From Epinephelus fuscoguttatus (lineage: Eukaryota > Chordata > Actinopteri > Perciformes > Serranidae): DNA of 64,000 bases. The translations under genes were made by a program, and so were the position numbers. The notes beneath the pieces were generated by a model, which was not told where the DNA came from, did not search any database, and worked only from the letters and a program-made list of their open reading frames with translations. This document shows, piece by piece, positions 12,186-25,400 of the stretch (position 1 is the stretch's first letter; every line of letters starts with the position of its first letter). The stretch is from positions 42,806,143 to 42,870,142 of the forward strand of contig NC_064761.1 of assembly GCF_011397635.1 (NCBI RefSeq). Reading direction: 5' to 3'.

Positions 12186-12899
12186 CCTTAAGTTTATTTA
12201 ATATTATAATTCACAAATTTATATTCTTTCATCTCATAATTCTATGTCACTACTTAGTTAAATATGTACACAATGATGGGGAAGGGCTGAGTTAATTCTC
12301 TTTTCCCTCCAATCAAAGTTCGATTTCATGTCGAGGAAAAATAAGTCCGTTCTAAAATGGATTTAATTCCTGTTAATGCAACAGGAATGTTTTCAGTTTC
12401 TTAGACTAGAAGTTCCAAACAGCCTTCAATATGGCTGTACAGTGTTTCGTCAAGATGTCGGTGGCTCATTTTCACCTTCCCTCCTGCTCCTTTGAGAGTC
12501 TACATCCCTCCATAAGCTCCATCTCCTCTCCTTGGTTGAGTCTCGAGGAAAAGCTGGTCCAGGTGGGAGAATTTGGCACAAGGTAGGAGTGTTGTCACAA
12601 CCAGGAGTAGTAGTGGGAGGGGTTCTTACTGTAGATATCGTCCTATAGTGTACAACAGTCCTGAGAAAAAGTTTATATAGGTTGAAGATGGCAGCATTTT
12701 GAATCCACCACTCCAGTCTTATCAGAGTGACAAACAAGGAAAGAACAAGAGTAGGAGAAATACACAATCTTTGTTCCACCCTGTTGATCCATTTACTCAC
12801 TCTGCATCTCTTTAACACCGAGACCCACTCCTCTTCTCCAGGCTTGTCAACCAAAGTCCTGGCTGTTCCTGTTATTCCGTTTTTTCCTGCCCCTTGTTT
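11461..12899 (-). other. Probable 3' UTR and downstream flank of fam20b
   Basis: This follows the fam20b stop codon on the minus strand. Candidate poly(A) hexamers on that strand are AATAAA at 12198-12193 and ATTAAA at 12001-11996. Neither is proven, and the 3' end cannot be fixed without transcript data. A CA microsatellite sits at about 12104-12182. An open frame at 12450-12854 (minus) is in this presumed UTR and resembles nothing known. Confidence 0.45.
12104..12182. repeat. (CA)n microsatellite
   Basis: Nearly uninterrupted CA dinucleotides, broken once by CTCCCACTCCCACTCT. Confidence 0.95.
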
Positions 12900-13131
12900 C
12901 TAGGGGTGTGGGAGGTTCATTCGGTCCTCTATCAAAGTGTTGTCGGGGCCCTGTGCCTCCATACATTGCTTGACAGTTGCTACCACTCCAGACAGACGCC
13001 TATCCAGGGCTGCGAGGTGTGGCTCAGCTAAGACCGGGTGGATGGGGTCGAATGCCAGGGCCTGCCGCATAGCAGAACTCAGAGCTCCACCTCTCAGCAG
13101 GTTTAACCTGTTCCATGTGGAAACACGAATC
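12900..13131 (-). CDS. fam20b: fam20b coding exon 8 and stop
   Basis: It follows CTCCGTCAG. It encodes [20 protein letters not shown] and runs to [14 protein letters not shown] and TAG at 12902-12900. This is the C-terminal kinase lobe; RVSTWNRLN and ATVKQC are conserved anchors of FAM20B. Confidence 0.97.
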
Positions 13132-13439
13132 CTGACGGAGACAGGAAAATACATACTTTAGTAAAAAAAATATCATAAAAGCAGATATATGATCATGACC
13201 ACCTCCCTCGTACTCACATGCAGCACTGATAGAGTGGCGCGAGGATGCTTCGCTCGTCCAGAGCTGCGTTCCCAAAGCTGTATACAGAAAAAAAAACAAA
13301 ACAAAAAAAAAACATAAAATAAAATTACAAATAAAAACTAAAGTAAGACAACTGAAGCCAGAGGCCTGTCTGCACTGCAGTAAGGAGGAGCCATCAAAAT
13401 GCATTAGCCACACTTTACTGGCCACGGCACTGTAGAGGA

Positions 13440-13493
<54 letters not shown>

Positions 13494-16400
13494 TCAAATG
13501 CAATGTGTTGACAGCACACTCCACTCAGCAAAGCCAACTGAACCAGAAGAGAGTTCCTCTTTCTGTTACCGTCACCGAACAGTTTCAATGTTATCTGACT
13601 GGCTATGAACAAATATGTTCGTCAATGAACCTTTTTCCATGACTGAAACAAGACGATGACAAGACGGCACCAACGTCATTTAACACTATCTGTAATTATA
13701 TCAATACGCAATGTTGTTGATGACAAAGACACACCTACTTACATCTCCCTTTATTCTGTTGACAAAAAAGAGAAGATGAATTATTATTGTCCGGGTGGGC
13801 AATATATATCCATTATACTTGATGTATCAAAGCCTTCTCCAGATGGGATGCATGAAATGACGAACATCGAGTTTAAATTGTCACTTTTTTTTTTTAAAGC
13901 CACCAGCATGAGACTCGCTTCAGCATTTTGTTTTTTTCACTCTCTCCCTCTCACATACACAAAAAGAAAAAGGACTCTTGAACGTAATACGTCACACACA
14001 CTCCCTACCCATCCACACCTCTCCTTCCAGGACATCAGTGCGTGAGCAGATGAGGTGTGTGTTTCTGTATCTCCAAAATATGACTATTTAGTCTCATTTT
14101 GCAACCATGGAGCACCAGTGCGACTTGTAAATATTATTACTGTATGAACTGCAGAGCTGTTAGTTTGCTTTAAGCTCACAGTGAATAAATCCTCACATTT
14201 AAGAGCGCTGCGGTAACAGTTTAACTTTCTGCTAACTGCTAACATCTCTCTGTTGACCAGACGCTTCAAGTTCACAGCAAAAATATCAACACTTCGTCCC
14301 CAAGGTGAGCTGGGTGCTTCAGAATAAAAGCACCAGTGGTTCCACCATAGACTGTATAAAAAATATGGATGTAGTCACAGCGACGTCACCCATTGGTTTC
14401 TGAGGAGCGGGTTTGAAGCTCAAAGTAGGCGCCATCTTGGCAGTGCCTGACTCCGGCCAACTCCCGGCCAATCAAAAATGGGCAAAGAGGCGGGCCAAAT
14501 GAAGCCTGGTTGCTTAAACTAGTCTGGGGCCGTTAGTGGCTGTTTAGGTAAGGAACCGGAACCAGGGCGAGTGAGACAGGATCCGGAATTCGATGGATGC
14601 GCCTTACCGTCAAAATAAAAGCACCAAGCTAATAAAAATGCGGTGAAACTTTAATTTAAAGAATATAATTTACAAGAAAAGCCCCAAGCCATTAAGTTAA
14701 TCGATTTTCTTACACCCCTTGTCACCCCAAATCGATGGTGCGCCAGAATTTAAAGTTTTACTTTGGTGAACACTTTTACTTTGGTGAATTTGGTGAATTC
14801 CGCATCTGCTCTCTAGACCGGAACCAGAATCCAGACAAAATTCAGAGTGAATAGAAACGTGACGCGAGGCTAGCTTAAACACGCTCACCTCGCTCGAAGC
14901 TGCTAAGTTAGCTATGGCTAATAAGCTACGCTACTTTGCTAGCCCTGTGGTGTTGACTGCTCCCACTCATGCTGCCGCTTGGTGCCAGCTCCCTCACGAA
15001 ACAAAACATCCAAAAGGCACAGACACGGCTGAGGTCAAGTTCAGTGACTTGCGAATTAGCTGAGATGACGCCTAGCAGATAGCCAATGGCTAGTTAGCCA
15101 CCCATGATGGCGCCACCTGTCACCCAAAGTGACCATGCCCTTAATTATACACAACTTTAAGCCCAGTTGTCATGAAAGGGGAAATTAGCTATAGAGACCA
15201 AAACCGTTTTTTGTACCAGGCTGTAAACATGTTTATTTCTGCTCTAAAGCTGAGCATTTTAACATGTGGGTCTGTGGGGACTGACTCGCTTTTGGAGCCT
15301 GCCTCAAGTGGCCATTCAACGAACTGCAGTTTTTGGCACTTCCGCATTGGCTTCACTCGTCATCCCTGGAGGTTGCTGCTTGGGTTCCACTTTCATTTCA
15401 ATAAAACTTTATTAAACTGCAATTTATTTATTTTCATACAGTATTTTATTTAACTTTATTATATGGAAGTAGCTACTTTTTTAACCCTACTGTAACTGTA
15501 GTTTATTTAGTTGTTTAAATGGACCCGCACTTGTATAGCGCCTTTCTAGTTATCTGAACACTCAAAGCACACATTGATCCTTTCACACACACATTCACAC
15601 ACTGGTGGCTGAGGGCTAAAACAAGGTGCCACCTGCTACTCAGTTTTTAACACACTCACAGCCATCGGGAGCAATTTGGGGTTCAGTATCTTGCTCAAGG
15701 ACACTTCAACATGTATGAAGAGCCGAGGATTGAACCGCTGATCTTCCGATTAGTGGACGACACACTCTACCTCTGAGCCTCAGCCGCCAGGTATTTCAGT
15801 AGTCCCCAGTAGTTAAGAGGAGACTTCAAAATATCAAAATATGAATCATGTATTGAAATTTTGCCTTAAAACACAGTATTGGGGCGTCGGTAGCGTAGTG
15901 GATAGTGCCGGCGCCCCGTGTACAGAGGTATTGCCTCGCTGCAGCGGCTGTGGGTTCGAATCCGGCTCGCGGCCCTTTGCTGCATGTCAGTCCCCTTTTT
16001 TTATTCAAGGCAGCAGTTATGTTTCCTGTGCTCTAAACGCCATATCAGGACTACACCAGTAAAGCACATTGAGCAGTCAGAGGGACTTAAGTTAAAGTTA
16101 ACAAGAATTACTGTCAAGTTTCTCGTCCAGTTTTTATCCATCTGTGAAAACACAGATGCTTCACACACGTTTTCCCCTCGACAGCACATAGTTTCAAAAC
16201 CCAAAATTAGTGTCACCAATTCTGTATTTGTCCAAATGTTTCCCCTTCTGTTCCTGAGATATGACAGAGTAATGACCAAGTTATTCCCTTGATGTTTTCT
16301 TGAGAAACCGTATTCACAAGAATGAAACAGACAAGGTCACAGTGACCTTGACCTCTGTCCACCAAAAACTAACCAGTTCATTGTTTAATCAAAGTGAACA

Positions 16401-19400
16401 TTTGTGACAAATTGAGAAAAATCCCTCAAAGCTTTCTTGATATCACGTTCACATGACAGAACAACCGACGGACAACCTGAAAACATGATTTCCTCCCACC
16501 ACTGCGACTACTAAAGCAGATGCTCTCTGAAAAGCTTCACACCCACATCATAACAAGATAAAATGAAAATGATTAAAATTCAAAACAATATAATGACCAG
16601 TACAGACTGACATGTCAGCAACACTAAACCGTTTCACTTTTGTTTTACTAAGATAAGACTTAAATACCTAGACTTTTAGTCATCTTTAAGAAAAAAAAGA
16701 TAAATATGATAAAAACTAACCAAGACATTTCACACAGGATGAAGACTTAAAGAGGCAACAGACAGCATCTTTTCCTAAATATATCATGATGAAAATAATG
16801 TGGGTCACACAGGGCAGTGGCCACAGTAAAATCACACTATCAGCGTTTACATAGGTTACTTAGTGGCTGTGCAATCTTTGCAATAAGCTTCTGCCACCGG
16901 TGCTGAAATTTCGCAGAAAAAAAATCTGCTTTACAGCAGGAAATGCGTCATGTATTGTGAAACTGGTCGGTCAGCCAATCAGGGACTGGAGCTGGTCCTT
17001 ATGAGGAGTTGGGCATGAGATAGTTGAGTCACGAGCACAATGGCAGACGGACAAAGTTTGGAGACAAGTGAAAAACGGCCTAGCAAAAGAAAAGGAGCTC
17101 CTCTGTGTGAGGAGGCAAAGAAGAGCAAAAAGGAGAGTGATAAAAGAAGAGGAAAAACAAGAGTAAACCTCAGTCAGGCGTTCAAGAGATGGAGGGAGCT
17201 CCGTGACCAAAGAGGCTTCAAAACCCATGTCCAGCTAGCTTTCTTTCTAATGGATCAGTAAGTAACACGGCTAAATGTTAGCTAGACCAGAGAGGACTGG
17301 ACTGTACTGGCTGCTAGTTCATTCCTAGCTGGCCAGCATCGCAAATCGCCGCAACCAGGGAGCGGGTAGCGAGTGTTGGTCGGCTGACATCCTGGTTGCC
17401 ATTCTACGGCAGCCCTCGGACAGTGATTACCCCAGCCTCTCCGACCGGGAGAAGTGGAGTAAAATCCTCTCCTCCACTCCCGTTTGTCTGGTGAACGCCT
17501 CTCATCTGTCAATACACACTGCAGTTTAATAATATTGATGCCAGTTGTAACATTTGAATGTTTTAGTAGTAAGCCATGTTCTAAGTGGGATAATGTATAG
17601 TGAGCCGGTGACTGTTCCATTCCCCTGTCAGGAGTTATTTTTCCAACAGTCACCTGCTCACTATACATTATCCCTTACGTGTCTACTGTTGTTTGTACTG
17701 ATACTGTACATATTGGTATCATTTACTGTGAGCTGTTTGTACTGGTACTGTGCATTCTGCTATAATTATTTGCATTACTATTTGTTTTTTCTTCAGATAA
17801 ATCTGATAATTGTTGCTCGGTCTCTTTACTCATTTATTTAGTAGAGTGTCCACACACCTTCTCATTCTACATATACATAGAGGTATACTGGTGGCTTTAC
17901 AGCCTACATTTTATTTATTATCTCTGATCCCCACGGTCAATTTGGCCGTTACGACAGTGCAAGCAACACCACTGACGCTAGGTGGCGCCAAGCTAAAAAA
18001 AAAAAAAAATCCTATCTGTTGCCTCTTTAATATAAAAAGAAAAGATTAACAGTAGCGTTAAGTACCTTTAAGCAGATTTTGGGACTAGCTTAAAATGTAC
18101 GACAGAGTGAGATCCAGAGGGAGACATTTTTTAGAAACCAACATTATCTTTATTACTCCCCCCCCCCTTTTTTTTTTGTCATTAACACACAGGTCTGAAA
18201 GACACACACGTGCACAAACAGGACCTATACATGCACAAAGTGGAGACATGTCAGAGTGAGGGGGCTGCCCTTGGTCAGGTGCCCTGAGCGGTTGGGGGGT
18301 TTCGGTGCCTTGCTCAAGGGCACCTCGGCAGTGCCCAGGAGGTGAACTGGCACCTCTCCAGCCACCAGTCCACGCTCCATATTTGGTCCGGGGACTTGAA
18401 CAGGCGATCCCCCGGTTCCCAACCCAAGTCCCTATGGACTGAGCTACTGCCGCAATTACTATTGTTGTCATTACTATTAAGTATTTATATATTTGGAAAT
18501 GGAAAAAATGTCCTGAGCTCTGTTTAACCATTGTTGAACTCTGTAATGATAAATGTAATGCCATCACAGGGCTTGACGCTAACTTTTTTCCCAAGGAGCA
18601 CATGTGCTCCTAAGTTGAAAAAGTAAGGAGCGCACAAAGAACTGTAGGGGCACAATGTAAATTGATCAAATAATGTGTTTTCCGTAATAAACATGATGCA
18701 AATAGACATTTACAAGCAAAATTATTTAATGAATTTGTATACAAAATGTACAGAAACATAAAATCAAGTTTTGAAAAAGTATTGAAATTTAATTTTGTCT
18801 TTAATGTTATTATCTTTCATATATTATCTTTGTAATATGATTATCTTATATAATGTTATTACTATCCTAAAACATTCTCCAGGTCCTCTGAAACTCTGCA
18901 GGACTTAAGCTTAAGCCTCTTTCACACAGTGTCCACAGAGGGCAAAGAGGACAGGATTTGGGGGAGTACAGGCTCGTTTAGGAGCTACAGCTCCATGGTG
19001 ACCGCTTTCAGGTCTACTTCAGGCTCTTCTCTGCTATTGGATGCGCGGCGCCGAGGTGTCGTCACAGTGCGTTGCGGTGAAATTAAAAAAAAATTCAATT
19101 CAAGCGCAGGCTGGCGGCGTGCGCCGCTCAGCTCAGCGGCAGAGCAGTGCACTCTTGCGCCGCGGTAGCACATACACAATGAATGGGTTCGTCGGCGGAG
19201 GTCTGCGCTTTGCGTGCTCTGTATGAAAAGGGCTTTATTTCCACCCTGCCCAGCAGCGGTACCGTGGCGAACGGTCCTTAAAGGTCTCTACACATGATCA
19301 GCTGTAAAACCGCTTTGCGCTGGCTGTCCCATTGTTTGTCTATGGAGAGGGCAGCAACGCCTGACAAAGCGGCACCGCTACCCTTGGCGTCGCACACGAT

Positions 19401-22400
19401 ATTCATTGTGCCGACAGTGGCTTGGAAAACCGCCCATAACTGTGTGACACGGGGAAGAGGGAAGGCAGCTGGAGTTCCTTCAACATTTGCGGTTAGATTA
19501 TCATATTTTTTTATTGACAAAAATATAGGCTGCTTTGGCTGTTTTTTTATGCGCACATGTGGCCCTAAATATTTTTTACAGTTCGCACACACCTATTTTT
19601 AGTCGCAAATGCAAGTGAAACGCTCGCACTGTCGAGCCCTGCATCAGTCTAGATAGTTTGGGGGTGAGTTGCTGAGTGTTGGAGATGTCAGCCTTCTCTC
19701 CAGTATTATGGAGCTAGACAGCACTCTGCTGTTGACTTTTTTTGGACACTACAATCTATGTCTTTTTCAAGAAACCATGACCTCAAGATAATCCACAGAC
19801 CTTGTGAGCAGTTTCATTTAAGAAATATCTTCTCTCTACCAAACAACAACCACCAACTGTATCACCACACAGAAGGAAGTGTGCATCTACTCCTGGACAA
19901 GAGGCTTGTGCTTATGGCAACGTGAGATTGAAACATTAATGGCGTCCTCCTCGGCTGAGCTGTAACGTTAGCTAGCTCAGTGGTGCTAGTTGAGTTAGCA
20001 GTAGATGCATGCCTCCTTCTGCCCGGTGATATGGTTTGTGGGTGTAGTTCTGTAGAAGGAAAATAGTTCCTACATGAAACTGCTCACAACAAGGTCTGTG
20101 GATTATCTTGAGTAACGAGGTCAGGATTTCTGGAAAGAGACATTGCTGTTGAGTTTTTAAAACGTATCACTCAGTCGCTTTGAGCACCATAAGCCACGTG
20201 CCATCTATGACTCTATAATGGAGATCAGGCAGGCATCTCTATGACTGTCATCTCCAACCTTAAGCAACTCATACCAAAACAATCATGACTAATAAATAGC
20301 TCTACAGGTAAGAAAAAAAATATGCTTTTTTGATTTTGGGCTAAATTGTATCTTTCCAAAATGTCTCAAAAACACTGAAAGTGCAACAGGTGCATCGGAG
20401 GAGGCTGCAATCTTGAAAACAATGATAAGAACCCCCGCACGCTGTTTCACTTACTGCTCAAGAGCCCTGAGCGAGATAGTGTGCAGGGAGTTCTTCTCAA
20501 CTGTTCAAATCTCCAAACGAACCTCTGAAACCAACTTCGAATCACAGCTGCAGCCTCAAATGACAGCGGCACGCTGCAATGCACGCAATCTGACGTAAAC
20601 GATCTCTGGTAATGCCAATAAGTAATGATAAATGAAACTATCTTTTCACACACACACACCGTGGACAGTGTATAACAGCACTCAGGTCCAGTGTGTCCAG
20701 TGGTCTGTCATTTAATCTGTCGTGGCCGTGCTCTTGTCATGTTGTGCATGCTTCTTCCAGGTAATGGAACTAATTTTTTTTTTTCTCTCAACCCGCGACT
20801 TTCTTTTCCACATTTTTGACATTTACCTTTGTGCAGTTTGTGTTGATGACATCAGAGTGTGCCTACACAGCCGACATTGGCATATGGTTGAATCAGGTCA
20901 GCTGAGTCAAAAAAATCTCCTTTGGGTTGCTTCTTAAACAACTTTTATCTGAGATCCTTTCCTGACTTCACTTGAGTTATATATATATTTTTTTAACTGT
21001 CTTTATTTCCTTTTAAAAGTTTTCCTTTTCCTAATGTTACCTTTTCCTACACTGTACTGTTTTTATAGACCTAATCCGATGATTTTTTATGACTTGTCAG
21101 TTTTATTTTGCTGCGTTTGTGATGATATTGAAAAGTGCTCTGTAAATAAAGATTACATTACTGTTATCTTTCTTTGTGTACTAGCTGCTCCTCATGTGCA
21201 CCTGCTGCAATTTAAAACCAGAGTGGTTTTATCTATCCGAGTTGGAGCAGACACTCGTGGGTTACTCTGCTTTAACTGCGAGGTTCGATCACATTGACCC
21301 GACTTCCTCTGCTACACAAAGGACACTCTGCTTTTACTTTGGGTCTGATGTGATTTGTTGATTTACTTTTAGCTGCTTTAAAGCTGAAGACAAGAGTCTG
21401 ACGGAGGGAATTTATCGTTTGAGCACACAGACATGACTTAGGTGAGAGACTACTGATGCTTGTTTGGGTCTGTTTGTGGTTTGTTGTCCAGATTTGATGT
21501 TGGTTTAATGTGACACTGACAGGCGGGGCTGCCTGCTCAGTTAGGAAGTGACTCTACTTTCGGAAGCAGTGGGCAGGAACCTGCTGCTGCTGACTGAACT
21601 TAAAAGCCAGTCTCCTCTCAGAAAAAAACCCTGATTTCTGCCAATATAGCAAGAAAACACAAACTATAATGAAGCCAGTAAAATAACTCTAAATGCCATC
21701 TGGCTTTCTTCTAAACTGAATTAAAAAAAACAGCCATTATGTGAAATAAAAGGTTTTTTTAACTTGATTCTGCTAACTGTGATTAATTCTTGAAAACGGT
21801 TCCACTGTTGGTTTTGATCATCATGAACAAAATAACTTCAAAGAGGGAGAAACGGCTCATTTAATGTAACTGGCTGTTCGTCATGACTTGTAAAGTGGTT
21901 TCAGAGGCGATAAGAAGATTCCTGAAAAGATGGGCATGTGGGGAAATGTCAGAACAAACCGTAGCTGAAAATGAAAATTAGACTTCACATACAAGATGAA
22001 AAAGCTGTTTGGATGTTGTGCCAAATTGCTCAGACATGTTGGTTGAAAGAGTGCAGAATTTCCCAGTAAGTCAACTGATTTATTGTTATACTGTATACAA
22101 CTCAAACTCATTTCAATTTCAACAGAAGATATTTGTTTGTTGGAAAGAGTGATTCAGACAGTGCTTCTGAAACAATGGGCTCTATGGGCGCAGGGTGGCG
22201 AACCCCGTGCAGAGCTAGTTTCGAGCAGCGCAACCCGAGGCGCGCTCAGTTTGGTAGTTTGGCAGACCGAGGTGCGCTGAGATGGGTGTGGCGGCGCAGC
22301 AGGGGGAGGTGTCGACAGATCCAGCTTGGCGCAGTGACAGTTTCGTGCCAAAAGGCTTTGCCAAAGGTGCGCTAAAAGCTCGACAGCTGAAACCAGGTCT

Positions 22401-25400
22401 ACTGTATAAGCCGAAGTTTGGCTGACCGGCGGACAGTGCGCACACGTCACCAAAACCTCACAGGCAGGTTTCCAGAATATCAGGCACATTAACGATACAA
22501 TAAATACCCAAAAAAACACTGTTCAATGCAACTATCTGCAATCAGCACATAAATGTATCTCTATATCGACTGTCCCGTCACATCTGATGTCAGATCAAAG
22601 GGGATTGGCACCATTTGGCACGTTTGGCACGCGTAATGGAAACCCAACCTGATTTGATTAACACAGCTGCAAACTAATGAGTTCACATCCCTCTCAGCCA
22701 ACCACAAACAGCCACAGCATCAGATAGGGAGTATATATTCAGCATCTGTCATCTTAGAAAAGTCAAAAGAAAAGAAACAGAGTGAGACTGCGAGAGAGAA
22801 AGAGAGAGCGCAACATTGATTTACAATTGTGGTGACCTCCTCCCAGGCTACCTTTGCATCATCAGCCCGTGGAGGTCTGCTCCCAGTTCCGTATATTCGG
22901 ACACTGCGAGCTTGGACCTCCCGGACCAAAACATCAGTTTCCTCCTGGGAGAAGTTTGGCTGTCTGACGCTGCTGCTCTCTTCTGCCATGGCGAATTGAG
23001 TAAACTCTCATCACGCCTTCGTGCGGCGCATTTAAGGGCGAGGAGAGGGGCTCATTTGATTGGAGTGATGTGTGTAAAACCCACTCCATGCCTTCTCTCC
23101 TCTTTCTTTCCGACTTGCGCCAGTAGGAGGGACGTAGATGGGAAAGAGGAGTAGCTGTGCCAGCACGCACGGTGTGCCAAACTTACACAATCCGCCTGGC
23201 CACACCCAGTCGGCGAAGCGCAGGTGCGCTGCGCCCCCGCCTCGCCCGGTCTGCGAAACTAGAGCCCAGTGTGACTTATTGGTATAGTTTGGATCTTTTG
23301 AAGTGGGGTTGTATGATGTACTCATCCATGGTCATTTTACTTTTACCCACAGCAGGTGTCAGTTGGCATGCACCCAATTTAGGCAGGGAGGAGCACCGCC
23401 ATGGCAGCTAGGCAATGTACTGCCATGGACCGGGGCAGCAGCAAAATGTATTTTAGCCATCTAAAAAAAACAAGATAGACTATGCAGAGCTGTCCTAAAA
23501 AACGACGTACACACTCAAACAGAAGTAATCACTCTCAGTCACTACCTATGACTCACTAGAAGTGTATGACTGTGTATTTATCTGCAGAGACTCTACCCTC
23601 TGCTTATATTTACTTATTTACTTCTTATCGTCTGTGTTCGGGAGCTTTATGGGCGCATATCGCCGCAGCATTTTATTGCGACCAGGTGCCAGACTGTAAG
23701 CAGCACCCATCTAAAATACACAGCGCCCAAAAACGCAAATACAGTGAGGCATGACACCAAACAAGAGTGAATCTGGGGCTGGCTTTTACTGTCACTTTCG
23801 CTGAGGCGCATGTTTAGGAACAGAGACTGACAATCCTGCATTGTAAGGATAGACCGATACATCGGCCGGCCGATATATCAGGCCGATATTTGAGTTTTTT
23901 ACTTGTATCGGCATCGGCCGATACGCGTGTGGGTTCGCGGATTTATTTTTCCCTGGGCACATGCAGCGAATCCTACTGTGTACAGTAGTTGTTGTTTTAT
24001 TTATGCTTCAGCTTAAATATCTGTTTATTTTATAAGGACATTACTGGAAGATTTAAGAGCACTGAACTCTTTTTTTTATTTGAATGTATTATAATAATAA
24101 TAATAATAATAATATTCTACCTGTTCTACCTCAACTTTCCATCTTGTTTTAGTATTTTTTACTGTTCAATAAATGTTTATTATTTTAAACTTGAGACCTG
24201 TAATATTTGTTATTATTGTGTCATTTTTTTGATGTAAATTGAGGGAGCAAAAGCAGTATCGGCCCCAAATATTGACTCAAGAAAATCGGCAGTCCATAAT
24301 CGGTCATCGGCTAAGGGTGTTTGAAAAAAATCGGTATCGGCATCGGCCCTAAAAAAATCCATATTGGTCTATCCCTACTGCATTGTATACTGTGTGTGCA
24401 CACTACATGTAGAATATTTTCACCGCTTCACCTTGCCGCCAAACGGCCCTTTCCAATGGGGAACCAGCAGCTCACGTGTTCAGTGAGCTTACATTACTGT
24501 TTTTGTTAAAGGAGTCTGGTGGCTTTGAAGAGACAGCATTGTTTGCTAACTGATTCTGTTAAAGGGCTGTCTTTGTCAAGGTTAACCAGTACAAAGAATA
24601 TCATCAATATAGACTACATATACACTTTTATTGATATTTTTAGGTGGGACTTTTTTAGGTGGCTAAAATACGTTTTCCTGCTGCCCCTTTCCACAACAGT
24701 ACATTGCTTACCTTCTGTGGCAGTGCTCCTGCCTGCTTCTTTCATCTGGGGAATGCCGACCAACATCTGCTGTAGGTCATACACTGACTATGTAAATACC
24801 TCACGCAACCCCACTTCAAAAAGAAGTGCAATACCCCTTTCACAAGCTCTCACACAACAAGAAAAAAAGAAGTTATATTTAAGAACATCTTTCAAAATCA
24901 ATTCTCCTCTCCTCAAAAACCTCAGATGGTGGGTTGCAAAACAATTGAAAATGGCAACTGACTCTTCACTAAGTCCTGCCCCCAAACGCAGACTGGCCAA
25001 TCATAGCCGGCTCAGACCAGGGTCCGACAACAACACAGCTGCGCTCCATTGACTCTAAAGCAGTCGTTTCAGACTTCCTCCATTTCCAGGCTGGTTTTGT
25101 GGATTTGGAGCTAAATGTTGTGCCTGGGGCACATCGTGTATTAATGATAGTCGTTACCTGGAGAGGTTGGAAAAAGATATACGTTTCTTCCCTGTTCCAA
25201 AACCAAAATCAAACCCTGAAAAGTGTAGGGTTAGCTAGCTAGCTACTGAAGATATACCCTACTGAATGTATGCACATGCTGCTTTTGCTTTGTCACGATT
25301 ATAACAGTGAAACAAAGACCGACCCTGCTGTACAGGAACCAGTGAAGGGAAGCAGGGAAACTTTGCTGATATTCAACCAACTGTGTGTCATCACAGTGTG

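Noticed and set aside
15881..16005. Genuine tRNA gene
   Set aside because: The B box is perfect, but the sequence cannot be folded into a full cloverleaf with an acceptor stem and it continues into a SINE body.
24519..25052. 177-codon plus-strand frame in fam20b intron 6
   Set aside because: No recognisable domain, antisense to the gene, biased low-complexity composition.
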